NCBI GenBank assembly: GCA_964448135.1
Contig: CAYUVH010000051.1
Location: forward strand, 40,908-104,907
From: CAYUVH01 sp964448135
GTDB taxonomy: Bacteria > Verrucomicrobiota > Verrucomicrobiia > Limisphaerales > UBA8199
Length of the DNA: 64,000 nt
Direction: 5' to 3'
Shown here one piece after another: positions 35,206-43,376 of the stretch; the stretch's first letter is position 1, and each line of letters starts with the position of its first letter. Under the pieces are notes generated by a model. That model was not told the origin of the DNA. It saw only the letters and a list, made by a program, of their open reading frames with translations, and made no database searches. The position numbers and the translations under genes were made by a program.

Positions 35206-36621
35206 ATGAATTCGTCACTCAGCAAAATCGTTTCCATCCTCACTTTGGCCGCCTGCCTCGCGGGCGGAGAACGCGCGCGCGCCGCGGCCGCCGCCGTCAC
35301 GGAAGCGGACGCCCGCAGCATCGCCCTGGATGCTTATCTTTATTTCTATCCGCTGGTGACCATGGATCTCACGCGGCGGCAGCTCATCAACGTCGCCCGG
35401 CCCGATGGACCCCGCGCCCCGATGAATCTGTTCGCCAATATGCCGGCCTACCCGACCGCCGACATGAAGGACGTGGTCCGGCCCAATTTCGACACGCTGT
35501 ATTCGAGCGCCTGGCTGGATCTCACCAAAGATCCCGTCGTCGTCTCCGTGCCGAATACCCACGGGCGCTACTATCTGCTGCCCATGCTGGACATGTGGTC
35601 CGATGTGTTTGCCTCGCCCGGATGGCGCACCACCGGCACGGGCGAAGACAATTTTCTCATCACGCCACCCGGCTGGAACGGCGCCGCCCCGTCCGGCATG
35701 ACCCGCATCAGCGCCCCCACGCTTTACGTGTGGATCATCGGCCGCATAAAGACCGATGGCCCCCCTGACTACGACGCCGTCCACAAAATCCAGGCCGGCT
35801 TCCGCATCAAGCCGCTCGCCGAGTGGGGCAAGGACCCGGAACCGATCGTCGGGTCATACGATCTCACCCTGGACATGAAGACCCCGCCCAAGGTCCAGGT
35901 GGACGGCATGCCGGCGGAAAAATTCTTCAACACCGCGATGCAACTCATGATGGTCCATCCGCCGCACGTCACCGATGAACCGATCCTCGCGCGCATGAAA
36001 CGCATCGGCATCGAAGCCGGTCACAGCTTCTCACTGGAGAAACTGGACCCCGTGGTGGGCAAAGCCATCGAAGGCGCGCCCGCCGCCGCGCAGGCGCTCA
36101 TGAAATGGAAACTGCCCACCCTCGCCCGCGTGGCCAACAACTGGTCCATGAACACCGACACCATGGGCGTTTATGGAAATTACTATTTGAAGCGAGCGTT
36201 GATTGCCCAGGAGGGGCTGGGCGCCAATCTGCCCGAGGATGCGATTTATCCCTTCAACCTGGGCGACGAGGCCGGCAAGCCCCTCGACGGCGCGAGCAAA
36301 TACACCCTTCACTTCGACAAAGCCAATCTGCCGCCAGTCGATGCGTTTTGGTCCATCACCCTGTATGACCCGCAGGGTTATCAGGTCGCGAATCCCCTCA
36401 ACCGTTTTGCCATCAGCAGTTGGATGCCCTTCCACTACAACGGCGATGGTTCGCTGGATTTGTATTTCCAGAATCAGGATCCGGGCGGCGACAAATCCCC
36501 GAACTGGCTGCCCGCGCCCAAAGGCCCCTTCAATCTCACCATGCGCCTCTACGCGCCAAAGTCCGACGCCCTCACCGGCAAGTGGAATCCGCCGCCGGTG
36601 AAGAAGGCTGCGGCAAACTAA
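35206..36621 (+). CDS. Exported DUF1254/DUF1214 protein
   Basis: 471 residues from the ATG at 35206, chosen for the signal peptide (ILTLAACLAGGERARAAAA). The N-terminal DUF1254 half contains ALDAYLYFYPLVTMDLTRR and VVRPNFDTLYSSAWLDL; the C-terminal DUF1214 half contains NWSMNTDTMGVYGNYYLKRA and the DAFWSITLYDPQGY stretch. Both domains in this order are typical of a widespread secreted family with no settled function. It stands alone, ahead of a clear terminator hairpin. Confidence 0.9.
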   Translation: MNSSLSKIVSILTLAACLAGGERARAAAAAVTEADARSIALDAYLYFYPLVTMDLTRRQLINVARPDGPRAPMNLFANMPAYPTADMKDVVRPNFDTLYSSAWLDLTKDPVVVSVPNTHGRYYLLPMLDMWSDVFASPGWRTTGTGEDNFLITPPGWNGAAPSGMTRISAPTLYVWIIGRIKTDGPPDYDAVHKIQAGFRIKPLAEWGKDPEPIVGSYDLTLDMKTPPKVQVDGMPAEKFFNTAMQLMMVHPPHVTDEPILARMKRIGIEAGHSFSLEKLDPVVGKAIEGAPAAAQALMKWKLPTLARVANNWSMNTDTMGVYGNYYLKRALIAQEGLGANLPEDAIYPFNLGDEAGKPLDGASKYTLHFDKANLPPVDAFWSITLYDPQGYQVANPLNRFAISSWMPFHYNGDGSLDLYFQNQDPGGDKSPNWLPAPKGPFNLTMRLYAPKSDALTGKWNPPPVKKAAAN

Positions 36622-36628
36622 AAGCAAA

Positions 36629-36655
36629 GCCCTCTCCCGCATCACAGGAGAGGGC
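36629..36655. terminator. Hairpin between convergent genes
   Basis: A perfect 9-bp stem GCCCTCTCC (36629-36637) with GGAGAGGGC (36647-36655) and a 9-base loop sits eight bases after the DUF1254 stop and 23 before the stop of the convergent SRPBCC-VOC gene. No long T run, but the position supports a shared terminator. Confidence 0.6.
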
Positions 36656-36678
36656 GTGAACAAAATCAGCCGCCGGGC

Positions 36679-37524
36679 TTACTTCCTCGCGGGCTGGAAA
36701 ATCCCCAGGGGCGCGCCTTGCGGATCCTTGAACACCGCGAGCCGGCCGACGGTGGGAATGTCCTTCGGCTCCATCAGGATCTCCGCGCCGAGTTGCGCGG
36801 CCTGCTTCACGCTCGTATCCACGTCTTTCACTTCCACGTAGGCGAGCCAGCTGGGCGGGGCGGTTTCGCACGGGCGCTGCATCAAGCCACTGATCTTCTT
36901 CCCGTCCTGCGTAAACACCGTGTAATCCATCGGCCCCGGAAACTTCTCGGCCGACCAGCCGAAAAGCTGCGTGTAAAACTGCGTCGCCTTCGCCGGATCG
37001 GCGGCGAGATATTCGTTCCAGCAAAACGCCCCCGGTTCCGAGCACGAACCGGCGTCGCCGACCGCGGCCGCGAGCCGTTCGAGGCAGACGTTCCAGCCGT
37101 AGCCGTGCTTCTCGCGCTGCTCGTCATCCGGCAGCAGATCGTGCTTCACCTGGACTTCCGTGAAACCTTCCTTGTCGAGAAAATCCACTGTGACGACCGA
37201 CTCCCCGAATTCCTCGCGGGGCTCCCAGGCCCAGGTGTAAACCAGCCGCTCGGGCCGTTTGATCTCGCGGTAGGTGCCCGTGAGTTCCTTCATTTGATCC
37301 GGCGTGGCCGGGGCGCTGCCGTCGCAATTCGTGCCTTGCACTTTCACGCGGTATTCGCCGCCGACCCGGACATCCATCGAGGCGGAAACGATTTTCACGG
37401 TCTCGGGGCCGAACCAGTAGCCGAGCTGTTTAGGGTCGGTCCAGACGGCGAACACCCGTTCGCGCGGGGCTTTGATCAGGCGGCTCACTTTCAGCGTGGC
37501 CACCGGGGCGGTTTTCGTGCTCAT
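36679..37524 (-). CDS. SRPBCC (AHSA1)-VOC fusion protein
   Basis: 281 residues from the ATG at 37524. Residues about 10-150 are an AHSA1-type SRPBCC domain (VSRLIKAPRERVFAVWTDPK, LGYWFGPE, LVYTWAWEP). Residues about 165-281 are a VOC/glyoxalase-like domain (FCWNEYLAADPAKATQFY, LFGWSAEK, VFKDPQGAPLGIFQP). Separate genes of these two families often follow ArsR regulators; here they are one chain. The ATG overlaps the upstream arsR-type stop by four bases (ATGA), so translation is coupled. Ligand unknown. Confidence 0.88.
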   Translation of the reverse strand: MSTKTAPVATLKVSRLIKAPRERVFAVWTDPKQLGYWFGPETVKIVSASMDVRVGGEYRVKVQGTNCDGSAPATPDQMKELTGTYREIKRPERLVYTWAWEPREEFGESVVTVDFLDKEGFTEVQVKHDLLPDDEQREKHGYGWNVCLERLAAAVGDAGSCSEPGAFCWNEYLAADPAKATQFYTQLFGWSAEKFPGPMDYTVFTQDGKKISGLMQRPCETAPPSWLAYVEVKDVDTSVKQAAQLGAEILMEPKDIPTVGRLAVFKDPQGAPLGIFQPARK

Positions 37525-37877
37525 GACTGTTTTTCCTTTGGTTTGGGCGTTTCGGTTTTTTCGAGGTAATCGGCGAGGCCATCGAGGGACCCCTGCCAGA
37601 ATTTTCGGTACTGTTCGATCCAGCGTAGCGCGTCCTGCATGGGCTCGGCTTCGATTTGCAAATGATGCTCGCGGCCCCGCCGGCGGCGGCGCACCAGCCC
37701 GGCCTTCTCCAGCACGCGCAAATGTTTCGAGATGGCGGGCAGCGACATCGAGAACGGCGCGGCCAGCCGGGTCACCCGGCATTCGCCGCCCGCGAGCCGT
37801 TCGAGAATCCGCCGGCGGGTGGGATCGGAGAGCGCTCCGAAGGTCAGGTCCAACCGCCGTGTCTGAAGTTTAACCAT
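37521..37877 (-). CDS. ArsR-family transcriptional regulator
   Basis: 118 residues from the ATG at 37877 (MVKLQTRRLDL). Winged-helix landmarks: LSDPTRRRILERLAGGECRV, SLPAISKHLRVLEKAGLV as the recognition helix, then the RRRGREHHLQIE wing. No cysteine metal site (such as CVC) is visible, so it is more like the metal-independent ArsR group paired with SRPBCC proteins. It probably represses its own operon through the palindrome covering its start codon. Confidence 0.9.
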   Translation of the reverse strand: MVKLQTRRLDLTFGALSDPTRRRILERLAGGECRVTRLAAPFSMSLPAISKHLRVLEKAGLVRRRRRGREHHLQIEAEPMQDALRWIEQYRKFWQGSLDGLADYLEKTETPKPKEKQS

Positions 37878-37885
37878 ATGGTTAA
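37870..37885. promoter_or_regulatory. Palindrome over the arsR-type start codon
   Basis: TTAACCATATGGTTAA is a perfect 16-bp palindrome and contains the ATG of the regulator (37877-37875 on the - strand). Binding here would block transcription or initiation. That it is the operator of the ArsR protein is inference. Confidence 0.5.
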
Positions 37886-38084
37886 CAGTTATCCCACTTC
37901 GCCCTTCGCGCAAGTGGAAAACGCAAAAACTTATTCACACGCCCAAAGCCAACCGTAGCCCGTCGCCGGATTGGCGCTCGATTTTGCTCTACATTCACCA
38001 TCTCCCCGGCAACAATCCGCGCCACGCTGAAAGCCTCTGCCCGGGATTTGTTTCGCGTCCGCGGGTCCTGGACTCCGGCGTCGT

Positions 38085-39419
38085 ATGAATTCGTCGAACA
38101 ATGTTGGCGGCCTCTTCGCGTGGTTTCGCCCCGCGCCGCCGAAGCCGCGCCTGCCCCCCCAGGAAGTCGCACGGCTTTATCCCGTCAACCGCTGGCGCGT
38201 CTTCGAAGCCGCCTTCCTTGCCTACGCGGGATATTACCTCGTTCGCAATAATCTCGGCCCCGTCGCCAAGGAACTCGGCGCCGCCTTTCATTACGACAAA
38301 TCCACGCTGGGGGACATTTTTCAATACAGCGCCCTCTCGTACGGCCTGGGCAAATTCGTCATGGGCTACTTCGCCGATCGCAGCGACGCCCGTAAATACG
38401 TAGCCACCGGCCTCTTCCTGTCCGGCGTCCTGAACTTCCTCTTCGCCGGCGCGACCACCTACTGGGCCCACATCGGCCTCTGGACGCTCAACGGTTTCAT
38501 CCAGGGCATGGGCTACGGCCCCTGCACGCGCGGGCTGTCCCACTGGTTCAGTGTCCGCGAGCGCGGGAAAGTTTTTGGAGCGTGGAATATTTCGCACAAC
38601 CTCGGCGGCGGCATCGCCGGCGTCCTGGCCGCGCGTTGCGCCGAGCACTGGGGCTGGTCATCGGCGTTTTACGTTCCCGGCGCCATCGCCATCCTCGGCT
38701 CGTTTTACCTCTTCTGGCGCATGCGCGATACTCCGCAATCCCTGGGCCTGCCGCCCGTGGAAGAATATCGCAACGACTTTCCCTCACCCGAGCACACCGT
38801 TCACGAGCGCGACCTCACCGCGCGCGAAATGTTTTTCCAATACATCCTGCCCAACAAGATGCTCTGGATTCTCGCCTTCGCGAACGTCTTCGTTTACATC
38901 GCCCGCTACGCCATGCTCGATTGGGGGCCGACCTATCTCAAGGAAGCCAAGGGCGCCTCCCTGAATGAAGGCGGCAACTCCACCCTGATCATCGAATTCG
39001 CCGGCGCGGCCGGGATGCTTTGCATGGGCTGGATCTCCGATCGCATCGGCGGCCTCCGCAGCCGTGTCACCATCGCGTGCATGATTCCCCTCGTGATAGC
39101 CTTCGCCGCCATTCCCTTCGTTCCCAAAGGCTGGCTCTCCGTGGACATGCTCCTCTTCGGCATCATCGGCTTTTTTGTCTACACACCCGTACTGTTCTCA
39201 GGCGTCATTTCCCTGGACCTCACCAACAAAAAAGCCGTCGGCACCGCCTCCGGTTTCGTGGGCATGTTCGGCTACATCGGCCGCGCCCTGGAAGGCAAGT
39301 GGCTCGGCTGGACCGCCCAACACTACGGCTGGGACGCCGGCGTCTGGGCCGTGGTCGCCTGCACCATCGTCGGCATGCTCTTGTTGGCCTGCCTCTGGAA
39401 CGTCCGCCCCAAGACTTGA
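38085..39419 (+). CDS. MFS transporter, organophosphate:phosphate antiporter (GlpT/UhpT-like)
   Basis: 444 residues with about twelve membrane helices. OPA-family landmarks are the N-terminal YPVNRWRVFEAAFLAYAGYY helix, ALSYGLGKFVMGYFADRSDARKY between helices 2 and 3, and GMGYGPCTRGLSHWFSVRERGK. This set is typical of GlpT, UhpT and the sensor UhpC. It would exchange an organic phosphate ester for phosphate; the exact substrate cannot be read from the sequence. No metabolic gene for glycerol or hexose phosphate is adjacent. Confidence 0.88.
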   Translation: MNSSNNVGGLFAWFRPAPPKPRLPPQEVARLYPVNRWRVFEAAFLAYAGYYLVRNNLGPVAKELGAAFHYDKSTLGDIFQYSALSYGLGKFVMGYFADRSDARKYVATGLFLSGVLNFLFAGATTYWAHIGLWTLNGFIQGMGYGPCTRGLSHWFSVRERGKVFGAWNISHNLGGGIAGVLAARCAEHWGWSSAFYVPGAIAILGSFYLFWRMRDTPQSLGLPPVEEYRNDFPSPEHTVHERDLTAREMFFQYILPNKMLWILAFANVFVYIARYAMLDWGPTYLKEAKGASLNEGGNSTLIIEFAGAAGMLCMGWISDRIGGLRSRVTIACMIPLVIAFAAIPFVPKGWLSVDMLLFGIIGFFVYTPVLFSGVISLDLTNKKAVGTASGFVGMFGYIGRALEGKWLGWTAQHYGWDAGVWAVVACTIVGMLLLACLWNVRPKT

Positions 39420-39466
39420 TCCGCCTCCCGTTTTTGCGACCATTCGTGCAACCGAAAAACCCACGA

Positions 39467-39976
39467 ATGCGCAAGCGAGTCAAACTCCTGATCGCGCTGT
39501 CCGTTTTGGTGATCGCGATAGTTTCTTTTTTCGCGTTCAGTCACAACCCACAGCCGAAGATCCATTCCCGCGCGCTGATCCATGCTCAAGTCAAAGGCAC
39601 TGGCTTTTTTCCGTTCGCTTTTCAGAATGGACCCCGCGCCATCCGCCGTATCCTGGACAGCTCGGAAAGTCGTTCAGTTGTAGCGAGGACCAGTGCCCTT
39701 GATGAAACCGGCTTTCAACTCGAAGAAGTTGGAGGGGTTCGCGAGACGATGCTCCTTTACATCAACTATTGTTATTCGGGAACCGACAGCAATCGAGCCC
39801 TATCCGTTGCTTCCAATGCGGCCAATCGCGTCATTGCGTATTACTCTACCAACCAACCCTCCTGGGAGGTCACGTTCGAAGTCTCGGAATGCTTCACTCC
39901 GAAGTCATCCTGGCAGCGAATAAAGGACTCCGCGGACGACCGGTGGTGGAGATTCAAGTCCTGGCTTGATTGGTAG
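39467..39976 (+). CDS. Hypothetical single-pass membrane-anchored protein
   Basis: 169 residues from the ATG at 39467. A short basic N terminus and one helix (LLIALSVLVIAIVSFFAF) anchor a soluble outer part rich in Ser, Asn and Arg. No family was recognised. It starts 47 bases after the GlpT-like gene and may be cotranscribed. Confidence 0.6.
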   Translation: MRKRVKLLIALSVLVIAIVSFFAFSHNPQPKIHSRALIHAQVKGTGFFPFAFQNGPRAIRRILDSSESRSVVARTSALDETGFQLEEVGGVRETMLLYINYCYSGTDSNRALSVASNAANRVIAYYSTNQPSWEVTFEVSECFTPKSSWQRIKDSADDRWWRFKSWLDW

Positions 39977-40030
39977 CTTGATCCACAAAACGTCCCGATT
40001 ACAATCAAGTCCTCGCTGTGGCGAGGATCG

Positions 40031-40196
40031 TTCGTCATTCGGTATTCGAGCTTCTTTCGGATTTCGTCATTCGTGCTTCGTCATTCAGCCTTGGCACGTC
40101 TCGTATCGCTCCTCCACTCGCTGACTCACCAAATCGCTAAATCACTAACGCTTTTCCATTCTGCACTCTGCACTCTACATTCTACATTCTTCATTT
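40031..40196. repeat. Stack of three short-period arrays
   Basis: First, TTC-led heptads (TTCGTCA) at 40031, 40038 and 40045, a TTCT tetramer at 40052, then heptads at 40056, 40063, 40070, 40077 and 40084. Second, octamers (TCGCTAAA type) across 40118-40149. Third, CA-led heptads (CATTCTA/CACTCTG) at 40157, 40164, 40171, 40178, 40185 and 40192, all seven apart, running into the pyrE stop at 40195. Confidence 0.7.
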
Positions 40197-40761
40197 ATTT
40201 GCTTCCCGGCTTCACCGCCGGCACGGCCGCCAAATCCACCGGCAACTTGTCCGCCTCGAACGTCTCCACCTGCAACGCCAGCAAACTCACCAGCGGCACT
40301 CCGAAATCCACCGTCCCACCCGACCGATCCACCAACGCCGCGACGCCCAGCACCGTCCCGCCCCCGGCGCTGACAATATCCAGCGTCTCCCGCACCCGCC
40401 CGCCGCGTGTGATCACGTCCTCCACCACCAGCATCTGCTCGCCTTTGGCGATCTTGAACCCGCGCCGCAGCACCAATTTCCCATCCTCCTTCTCCGCAAA
40501 AATGAAGCGCAGTCCAAGCTGCCGCGCCACCTCCTGGCCCAGCACCAATCCGCCCATCGCCGGCGAAATCACCGTGGTCGCGCCCAGGCTTTTCAAGTTC
40601 GCTGCCAGCGCCGCGCCCAGCTTTTCCACGACCGGCATCTTCTGCAACGCCAGCGCGCATTGAAAAAACGTCCGGCTGTGCAACCCGCTGCGCAAAATAA
40701 AATGCCCATCCAGCAGCGCGCCGTTTTCGCGAAACACCTTCAAAAGTTCAGCTTCAGTCAT
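40195..40761 (-). CDS. pyrE: Orotate phosphoribosyltransferase
   Basis: 188 residues from the ATG at 40761. Landmarks are ALLDGHFILRSGLHSRTFFQ, the flexible loop region FIFAEKEDGKLVLRRGF and the PRPP-binding MLVVEDVITRGGRV. It joins orotate to PRPP to make OMP in pyrimidine synthesis. The last codons coincide with the end of a heptad array, so the C terminus (VKPGSK) may have been shaped by repeat invasion. It stands alone. Confidence 0.93.
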   Translation of the reverse strand: MTEAELLKVFRENGALLDGHFILRSGLHSRTFFQCALALQKMPVVEKLGAALAANLKSLGATTVISPAMGGLVLGQEVARQLGLRFIFAEKEDGKLVLRRGFKIAKGEQMLVVEDVITRGGRVRETLDIVSAGGGTVLGVAALVDRSGGTVDFGVPLVSLLALQVETFEADKLPVDLAAVPAVKPGSK

Positions 40762-40951
40762 CGGTTCAAAGCTACCATCCTCACGCCCCCTGCCAATTCG
40801 AATTGCTACACTCCCAATACCCACCCGTCCTCCTTCCCTCCTTCGCGCCATGGCGTCTTATGCCCTTTGCGTTTGGCCTTCTTCCTCCCCCGTCTTCTCC
40901 ATTTTTCATTCCCATTTCACCCCGGCCTGCTAATCCTTGCTCCTGAGTCCT

Positions 40952-42430
40952 ATGAGAACCCTCACCTTATCCTGTCTCGCCCTCCTGCTGGCCTGCTCTC
41001 CCCTCAGCGCGGCAGCCGCAGCCGCCACACCGACCTCCACGCCCGCCGAATCCCCCGCCGCCCACGACGCCCGCATGTCCTGGTTCCGCGACGCGCGCTT
41101 TGGCATGTTCATCCATTGGGGCCTGTATTCCGTCGCCGCCGGCAAATGGCATGACAAACCGGTCGGCGGCGCCGGCGAATGGATCATGCAATCCGGGAAA
41201 ATCCCCGTCTCCGAATACCAGGAGCTCGTGCCGAAATTCAACCCCGTCAAATTCAACGCCCGCGAATGGGTGCACGCCGCCAAAGGCGCCGGCATGCGTT
41301 ACATCGTCATCACCAGCAAACACCACGACGGCTTCGGCCTCTGGAATTCCCAGCTCACCGACTGGTGCGTGAAATCCACTCCCTTCCACCGCGACCCCTT
41401 GAAGGAACTCGCCGCCGCCTGCCAGGCCGAAGGCGTCCGCCTTTGCTTCTACCATTCCATCATGGACTGGCATCACCCGCTGTACGAACCCCGCCGCGCC
41501 TGGAATGACGTCGCCACCGGCCAGCCAAACTTCGACCAGTACAACGATTACCTCAAAGGCCAGCTCCGCGAACTTCTCACCGGTTACGGTTCGCTCGGCA
41601 TCCTGTGGTTCGATGGCGAATGGGAAAAAACCTGGACCCAGGACCGCGCCAAAGATCTTTTCCAATACGTTCGCGGATTGCAGCCGAACATCATCATCAA
41701 CAACCGCATCGGCAAAGCCCGCGCCGGCATGTCCGGCATGGACAACGGCAACGATCACCTCGGCGACTACGGCACGCCCGAGCAGGAAATTCCTCCGACC
41801 GGCTTCGGCCCCGGCGTGGACTGGGAATCCTGCATGACGATGAACGGCACGTGGGGCTACAAACAAAACGACAACAATTGGAAATCCACCGAAACCCTGA
41901 TTCGCAACCTGATCGACTGCGCCAGCAAAGGCGGCAACTACCTCCTCAACGTCGGCCCCACCGGCGAAGGCCTGATCCCCGAATCCAGCCTGGAACGCCT
42001 CGCGGCCATCGGCAAATGGATGGACCTAAACCACGAAGCCATCTACGGCACCTCCGCCAGTCCTTTCGCAAAACTCCCCTGGGGCCGCTGCACCCAAAAA
42101 CAAATCGTGGACACCGCACCACTCTTCCAACAACGCGCCGCCTTCGCCTTTGGCGATCCCCCTGCGGCGCAAACCTCGAAATCCACCCGTTTGTATCTGT
42201 TCGTCTATGATTGGCCTGCCAACGGCGAACTAATCCTGCCACGCCTGCCCGTCCACCCCACCAACGCCTACCTGCTCGCGCATCGAAAATCCCTGCGCTT
42301 TAGCGAGCAGGCGGACGGCGTGCACATCCAACTCCCCAAGGCCGCGCCCGACCCCGTCGCCTCGGTCGTCGTGCTCGACCTGTTGGCGACGCTGCCTCAA
42401 GCTGTTTCTCCCAACTCCACCGGCAAATAA
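40952..42430 (+). CDS. Exported alpha-L-fucosidase (GH29)
   Basis: 492 residues from the ATG at 40952; the signal peptide ends near SAAAAAATP. GH29 landmarks are RFGMFIHWGLYSVAAGKWH, YIVITSKHHDGFGLWNS, and LGILWFDGEWE with D221 as the likely nucleophile, followed by NNRIGK and NLIDCASKGGNYLLNVGPTG. It would release terminal fucose from glycans outside the cytoplasm. Together with the sulfatases it suggests use of sulfated fucose-containing polysaccharides, although these genes are not clustered. Confidence 0.93.
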   Translation: MRTLTLSCLALLLACSPLSAAAAAATPTSTPAESPAAHDARMSWFRDARFGMFIHWGLYSVAAGKWHDKPVGGAGEWIMQSGKIPVSEYQELVPKFNPVKFNAREWVHAAKGAGMRYIVITSKHHDGFGLWNSQLTDWCVKSTPFHRDPLKELAAACQAEGVRLCFYHSIMDWHHPLYEPRRAWNDVATGQPNFDQYNDYLKGQLRELLTGYGSLGILWFDGEWEKTWTQDRAKDLFQYVRGLQPNIIINNRIGKARAGMSGMDNGNDHLGDYGTPEQEIPPTGFGPGVDWESCMTMNGTWGYKQNDNNWKSTETLIRNLIDCASKGGNYLLNVGPTGEGLIPESSLERLAAIGKWMDLNHEAIYGTSASPFAKLPWGRCTQKQIVDTAPLFQQRAAFAFGDPPAAQTSKSTRLYLFVYDWPANGELILPRLPVHPTNAYLLAHRKSLRFSEQADGVHIQLPKAAPDPVASVVVLDLLATLPQAVSPNSTGK

Positions 42431-42706
42431 CGGGTTACATCGCAATTCCGAAAGTCGGGCCAGGCTTGAGTCGTAAGGTCTCAGCCAGGCCCTTCCCGCT
42501 TCAAAGCGCCCTTTCAAAAACAAACTTCAAAGAGCCAAAGGCCCGTTCAATACCAGCCTGGGCCAACGTGTCGCGGCGAAGTCTTGACGAAGCCGGACGA
42601 ACCAGGACCATCGCCCCAAAAAACATCATAAGGCTTGGAGGCCCGCCCCATGCCCCAAAAGAGGTCCAACAGCATTCGGCTTTTGGTAAGGTTAACTTTC
42701 ATAAAA

Positions 42707-42724
42707 GGTTCTCCATGTTTCCAA
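42707..42724 (-). repeat. TTGGAAACATGGAGAACC element, copy 1
   Basis: The 18-mer on the - strand is identical to 54533-54550 on the + strand, and a 16-mer variant with one change is at 54572-54587. Confidence 0.7.
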
Positions 42725-42974
42725 TAGGTGCCGATGTTTTCGTTGTTTCCCAGTTTCCGCATTTTCCCCCATTTGATTTGCCAAAGTCTCATTGTGTGAT
42801 TTAATAAGCGCGGGGAGAGAGAAGAGACCTGCGACGCCGAAAGCCGCCGTGGCGCTATGAGGAAAAATAAACCCGTAATCAATCGATGCCAACCAGCCCA
42901 TGGTGGGTCTGGCCGTTTCGCCTTTTCCCGCCCGAAGCCCGGCCTGCTTCTGCTTGCCAAAGCGCCGAATCATC

Positions 42975-43077
42975 GTCCAACCGCCGTCCGTGCTCTGTCC
43001 GACCATCGTCCAACTCCTGTCGGGGCAACGTCCGTGTTGGCGTCATACCAAGAACCCTCGCTGTCAAACCTGGTCAA
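42975..43077 (-). repeat. 11-bp-period GAC array, copy 1
   Basis: On the + strand GTC (GAC on the - strand) falls at 42975, 42986, 42997, 43008, 43019, 43030, 43042, 43063 and 43073. Read along the - strand the steps are 10,21,12,11,11,11,11,11, the same as the first eight steps of the copy at 53750. Confidence 0.75.
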
Positions 43078-43376
43078 ACCTGAATCACCCAAAAATTATG
43101 GGGCCTCATTCCAATTACAAACTTCGAAAGTGCCTATCCATCAGCTGCTTGCAATTGTTCAATCTCCGCAGAAGGACGCCGTCTCGGAAGTTACGGCCAA
43201 AACCAATCCTGTGTCACCCACAACCCCCCTTGTTGATAATGAAATGACTCTTAACCTCACTAACGCATTTTATCGCAGTCTTCCTCAACACCGGCATGGA
43301 AGCATTTTTCAGCTTCGAGTAAGCTTGCGCGCCCGAGATGAACGTGACAGATAATGCCGATGTTCCGCCTTACAAT

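Larger units (their letters stand above)
42431..43376. other. 950-base intergenic region with dispersed repeats
   Basis: No supported gene; frames crossing it have no domain and translate repeats. It contains an 18-bp element (42707-42724) and an 11-bp-period GAC array (42975-43077). Both recur, in the same relative order and orientation, in the gap at 53657-54621. Confidence 0.65.

Noticed and set aside
40031..40196. CRISPR-like appearance of the stacked arrays
   Set aside because: Units are 7-8 bp, degenerate and contiguous, with no constant repeat of 20 bp or more and no spacers; no cas genes nearby.
42466..43354. Several 60-165-codon frames in the fucosidase-transglutaminase gap
   Set aside because: They overlap each other on both strands and run through repeats; none has a start signal or motif.
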